From contig JAZRPK010000011.1 of NCBI GenBank assembly GCA_045649145.1, forward strand, positions 1 to 7,233: DNA of 7,233 nt. Direction: 5' to 3'. The notes beneath the pieces are model-generated. The model was given only the letters and a program-made list of their open reading frames with translations, was not told the origin of the DNA and made no database searches. The translations under genes were made by a program, and so were the position numbers. Numbering within the stretch: position 1 is the stretch's first letter; each line of letters opens with the position of its first letter. This document shows positions 5,276 through 7,233 of this stretch, piece by piece. The DNA is from HGM11525 sp045649145. Lineage in GTDB: Bacteria > Bacillota > Clostridia > UBA1381.

Positions 5276-5312
5276 ATGGACAGTTTTCTTAAGAGAACTG
5301 TCTATTTTGTTA
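5276..5312 (+). terminator. Terminator of the four-tRNA operon
   Basis: A long hairpin pairs ATGGACAGTTTTCTT (5276-5290) with AAGAGAACTGTCTAT (5291-5305). It has two G-U pairs and opens only at the TTAA turn. A TTTTGTTAA tail follows. It starts six bases after tRNA-Tyr. Confidence 0.88.
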
Positions 5313-5359
5313 ATTTGAACGACTTGAAAAATTGTTTTAGAAGATAACAGGAGGGTTTT

Positions 5360-6226
5360 ATGACAAAAGAAAACAGAGCAAGATGTATGGTAATTGCGGC
5401 TATGCTTATATTCGGTACGATAGGCGTTTTTGTCAGGTATATTCAGCTGCCATCCTCCGTAATTGCGTTTGCAAGAAGTGTTATCGGCACATTGTTTCTG
5501 CTTTTGATTTCATTTGCAACAAGGACAGCACCGTCAATTTCGGCAATGCGCAAAAACCTGCCCGTGCTTTTGGTTTTAGGTACATTTTTAGGCGCAAACT
5601 GGATAATGCTTTTTGAGGCATATCGTTATACTACCGTAGCGACTGCGACTCTTTGCTACTACCTTGCGCCTGTGTTTATCGTGCTTGCATCACCGTTTGT
5701 TTTGGGGGAGAGGCTGACCAAAAAGAAATTTGCGTTCTCTTTGCTGGCGCTCTTTGGAATGGTGCTTGTGTCGGGCGTTATAGGCGGCGAAAACAGAATA
5801 TCTATGGCGGGACTTTTGTTCGGTGTTGGTGCGGCGGTTTTGTATGCGTCGATTATATTGCTTAACAAAAAGCTCAAGGACATTTCCGATAATGATACCA
5901 CTCTGGCACAACTTGCAATATCGGCTGTTGTAATGGGTGTGTACGTGCTTTTGACCGAGGATATATCCGAATTGACATTAAACACAAACGAGCTGTTGCT
6001 TCTTTTAGTTGTCGGCGTGGTACATACAGGCGTTGCGTATATGCTGTATTTTGGTGCAGTTAAGGCTCTCAAAGCACAAACCTCGGCGATTTTCAGCTAC
6101 ATAGACCCTGTTTGCGCTATCATACTGTCTGCACTGTTTTTGGGCGAGCCGATGACGCTTGTTGCAGCAATAGGTGCGGTGCTGATTTTAGGCTCAACGC
6201 TGGTAAGTGAGCTTACCGACAGATAA
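5360..6226 (+). CDS. EamA/DMT-family transporter
   Basis: This 288-residue, strongly hydrophobic protein has the ten-helix, two-repeat layout of drug/metabolite transporters. EamA repeat 1 spans about 8-138 and repeat 2 about 150-283. Each repeat ends with the usual motif: YYLAPVFIVLASPFVLGERL (100-119) and YIDPVCAIILSALFLGEPMT (247-266). The first helix region IFGTIGVFVRYI (17-28) is also typical. Substrate cannot be told from sequence; the family exports amino acids, nucleosides and other small metabolites. The start is firm, with AGGAGGG (5349-5355) directly before the ATG. No strong promoter is visible between the tRNA terminator and the gene. Fourteen bases after the stop comes the leader hairpin of the DUF1540 gene, so read-through into that gene is possible. 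Confidence 0.9.
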   Translation: MTKENRARCMVIAAMLIFGTIGVFVRYIQLPSSVIAFARSVIGTLFLLLISFATRTAPSISAMRKNLPVLLVLGTFLGANWIMLFEAYRYTTVATATLCYYLAPVFIVLASPFVLGERLTKKKFAFSLLALFGMVLVSGVIGGENRISMAGLLFGVGAAVLYASIILLNKKLKDISDNDTTLAQLAISAVVMGVYVLLTEDISELTLNTNELLLLLVVGVVHTGVAYMLYFGAVKALKAQTSAIFSYIDPVCAIILSALFLGEPMTLVAAIGAVLILGSTLVSELTDR

Positions 6227-6239
6227 AATGAATAAATTT

Positions 6240-6274
6240 CTCTCCTTTGGACAAGATAAGTGTCGGAAGGAGGG
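6240..6274 (+). promoter_or_regulatory. Hairpin sequestering the SD of the DUF1540 gene
   Basis: CTCCTTTGGACA (6242-6253) pairs with TGTCGGAAGGAG (6261-6272): ten Watson-Crick pairs, one T-G wobble (6248/6266) and one G-G mismatch (6249/6265). The stem extends outward through 6241/6273 and 6240/6274. The loop is AGATAAG. The 3' arm contains the whole SD, AAGGAGGG (6267-6274), so folding would hide the ribosome binding site. There is no T tract, so it is not a terminator. A translational switch is inferred. Confidence 0.6.
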
Positions 6275-6282
6275 ATATTATT

Positions 6283-6447
6283 ATGAACTGTAAACCTAAT
6301 GAATGTATCAAATGTACCGTTACCGAGTGCAAGCATCACTGCAAGCAGCAGGACTACTGCTCGCTCAATTGCATTACCGTAGGTACGCACGAAGCTAACC
6401 CGACAATGGACCAGTGTACAGACTGTAAGTCATTTGAGTTGGGCTGA
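6283..6447 (+). CDS. DUF1540 cysteine-rich mini-protein
   Basis: The product has 54 residues, nine of them cysteine (C3, C8, C11, C16, C20, C26, C30, C45, C48). The pattern C-x-V-x-x-C followed by YC, an I-x-V-G core (31-34) and a closing C-x-x-C-x-S-F-E matches DUF1540, a family of small, probably metal-binding proteins common in spore-forming Firmicutes. Function is unknown. The start at 6283 is fixed by AAGGAGGG (6267-6274), 8 nt upstream; an in-frame ATG at 6247 would lie inside the hairpin arm without an SD. The SD is locked in a hairpin, so expression may be conditional. A strong terminator lies 15 bp after the stop. Confidence 0.85.
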   Translation: MNCKPNECIKCTVTECKHHCKQQDYCSLNCITVGTHEANPTMDQCTDCKSFELG

Positions 6448-6461
6448 TATTCCTTTAACCG

Positions 6462-6497
6462 AAAAGACGGCAAATGTTAACATTGCCGTCTTTTTTT
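6462..6497 (+). terminator. Terminator of the DUF1540 gene
   Basis: AAAAGACGGCAA (6462-6473) pairs with TTGCCGTCTTTT (6483-6494), 12 bp, topped by two more pairs after one bulged A, with loop TTAA and a run of seven T's. It is a textbook intrinsic terminator. The stem core AAGACGGCA is shared with the terminator at 4705. Confidence 0.93.
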
Positions 6498-6505
6498 CGA
6501 TTGTT

Positions 6506-6532
6506 AAAAGGAGAGGTTTTCCCTCTCCTTTT
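6506..6532 (-). terminator. Terminator of spoVT
   Basis: AAAAGGAGAGG (6506-6516) pairs with CCTCTCCTTTT (6522-6532), a perfect 11-bp stem with a 5-nt loop. On the minus strand it follows the spoVT stop by six bases and ends in TTTTAACAAT. The flanking A and T runs make it bidirectional. It sits back to back with the DUF1540 terminator. Confidence 0.88.
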
Positions 6533-6538
6533 GCGCTA

Positions 6539-7075
6539 TTAACCCTCCATATGTCTCCCCAGAAAGCCTGCTGCAGATTCTGCCACCTTTGTTTCTACCT
6601 CGCTTGCGGGTTCTCCCTCGTTCATTATAAAGATTACCGAGCCGATTGTGTCGCCCTCGGAAACTATCGGAACTACAATGCCTGCATTATACTTATCAAT
6701 GCCCTCTGCGACTGCAATGCCGTTGCCGCTGTTTGAGCGAAACGACTGTCTGTCGTTCATCACCGACTCGACATCGCTGCTGACTCTGCGCTCTAAAAGC
6801 TCCTTTTTCGGCAAACCCGATACGGCGATGATGTTATCTCTGTCGGTAATAAGCGCCGCCTTGCCGCAGGTTTTTGAGAGAGTTTCGGCGTAGGTTAAGG
6901 CAAATTCGCCCAGCTCGCCGATGGGCGAGTATTTTTTGAAAATCACCTCGCCGTCCTTTTCGGTGTAAATCTCTAGCGGGTCCCCTTCACGAATACGCAT
7001 TGTGCGTCTGATTTCCTTGGGTATAACCACTCTGCCTAAGTCATCTATTCTTCTTACAATTCCTGTTGCTTTCAT
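6539..7075 (-). CDS. spoVT: Stage V sporulation protein T (SpoVT)
   Basis: This 178-residue protein has the same length as Bacillus subtilis SpoVT as I recall it. Residues 1-50 are an AbrB-type swapped-hairpin DNA-binding domain, nearly invariant in the family: MKATGIVRRIDDLGRVVIPK (1-20), EIRRTMRIREGDPLEIY (21-37). Residues about 56-178 form the GAF-like C-terminal domain, closing with ESAAGFLGRHME (166-177). SpoVT acts in the forespore, adjusting sigma-G-dependent genes for late sporulation and germination, and works as a tetramer. The gene is the main evidence that the host forms endospores. SD AAAGGA lies 8 nt before the ATG (minus strand, 7084-7090). It converges on the DUF1540 gene and appears monocistronic, with its own terminator. 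Confidence 0.96.
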   Translation of the reverse strand: MKATGIVRRIDDLGRVVIPKEIRRTMRIREGDPLEIYTEKDGEVIFKKYSPIGELGEFALTYAETLSKTCGKAALITDRDNIIAVSGLPKKELLERRVSSDVESVMNDRQSFRSNSGNGIAVAEGIDKYNAGIVVPIVSEGDTIGSVIFIMNEGEPASEVETKVAESAAGFLGRHMEG

Positions 7076-7170
7076 AAATACAATCCTTTCTCAAAAGACA
7101 AAATTTTGTTATGTAACCATATTGTTTGCTAAGGCTCAGATTTTATCCGCAAAATTTCACTTTTTTTATC

Positions 7171-7199
7171 ATTATTTACAAAAATCGGTCGAATGACAA
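7171..7199 (-). promoter_or_regulatory. Possible promoter of spoVT
   Basis: On the minus strand TTGTCA (7194-7199) and AATAAT (7171-7176) are 17 bp apart, each 5/6 to the sigma-A consensus, giving a leader of about 90 nt. In Bacillus, spoVT is sigma-G controlled. I found no convincing sigma-G pair; the nearest -10-like CATAACA (about 7108-7114) lacks a matching -35. The rest of 7091-7233 is AT-rich with no gene. Confidence 0.35.
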
Positions 7200-7233
7200 A
7201 AGGGCATATATTGATAAAAATTAAAAAATTTGA

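Noticed and set aside
5091..5318. 75-codon plus-strand frame across tRNA-Thr and tRNA-Tyr
   Set aside because: It is entirely tRNA and terminator sequence.
5315..5343. Promoter TTGAAC-17-TAGAAG for the EamA transporter
   Set aside because: The -10 match is weak, and the predicted transcript would begin inside the SD at 5349-5355, leaving no usable leader.
6224..6229. TAAAAT as a -10 for the DUF1540 gene
   Set aside because: It overlaps the stop of the transporter gene and its 17-bp-spaced -35 (TGGTAA) is poor. It cannot be excluded, but is not supported enough to list.
6247..6282. Longer DUF1540 protein starting at 6247
   Set aside because: That ATG-frame start lies within the hairpin arm without an SD. 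The SD at 6267-6274 points to 6283, which gives the usual DUF1540 length.
1..7233. CRISPR array, insertion sequence, toxin-antitoxin or phage-defence genes
   Set aside because: No regularly spaced repeats, transposase, nuclease or typical small paired toxin genes were seen on either strand.

Overview
This looks like chromosomal DNA from an anaerobic, endospore-forming member of the Clostridia (Bacillota). The evidence is a near-canonical SpoVT, a DUF421-DUF4363 pair, a VanW/G5-type envelope protein, a DUF1540 mini-protein, Gram-positive Shine-Dalgarno sites (AGGAGG-like), CCA-encoding tRNA genes and AT-rich intergenic DNA. The family is probably Oscillospiraceae/Ruminococcaceae, but that is a guess from gene style. 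There is no transposase, integrase, phage gene or CRISPR array. The window reads as housekeeping and sporulation-associated chromosome.

Layout. Bases 1-95 are the tail of a protein gene, possibly cytidylate-kinase-like, followed by a symmetric terminator (101-143). A consensus sigma-A promoter drives tRNA-Trp (229-302), which ends in its own terminator. Directly after it is a compact 91-bp structured element (348-438) whose two edges copy the T-arm of the adjacent tRNA. On the minus strand follow azlD (521-841) and, upstream of it and overlapping by 4 bp, a YerC/TrpR-like regulator (838-1131). A short divergent intergenic region with a shared perfect inverted repeat separates this pair from a plus-strand operon of a DUF421 membrane protein (1251-1928) and a DUF4363 protein (1925-2305), also overlapping by 4 bp.

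A new promoter near 2360 appears to start a second operon: an eight-cysteine YkgJ-like protein (2414-2935), then a TTG-started VanW-family envelope protein (2960-4699) closed by a strong hairpin. A tRNA cluster Pro(UGG)-Val(UAC)-Thr(UGU)-Tyr(GUA) with its own extended -10 promoter occupies 4902-5270. It is followed by an EamA/DMT transporter (5360-6226) and a nine-cysteine DUF1540 protein (6283-6447). The ribosome binding site of the DUF1540 gene is buried in a hairpin. Two back-to-back terminators separate this from the convergent spoVT gene (6539-7075, minus strand).

Taken together, the protein genes lean toward membrane and envelope functions and sporulation, interspersed with tRNA units. 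I do not see a clear new multi-gene system. The observations most worth checking are the tRNA-derived structured element after tRNA-Trp, the SD-sequestering hairpin of the DUF1540 gene, azlD without azlC but coupled to a TrpR-like regulator, and the palindrome shared by two divergent promoters.
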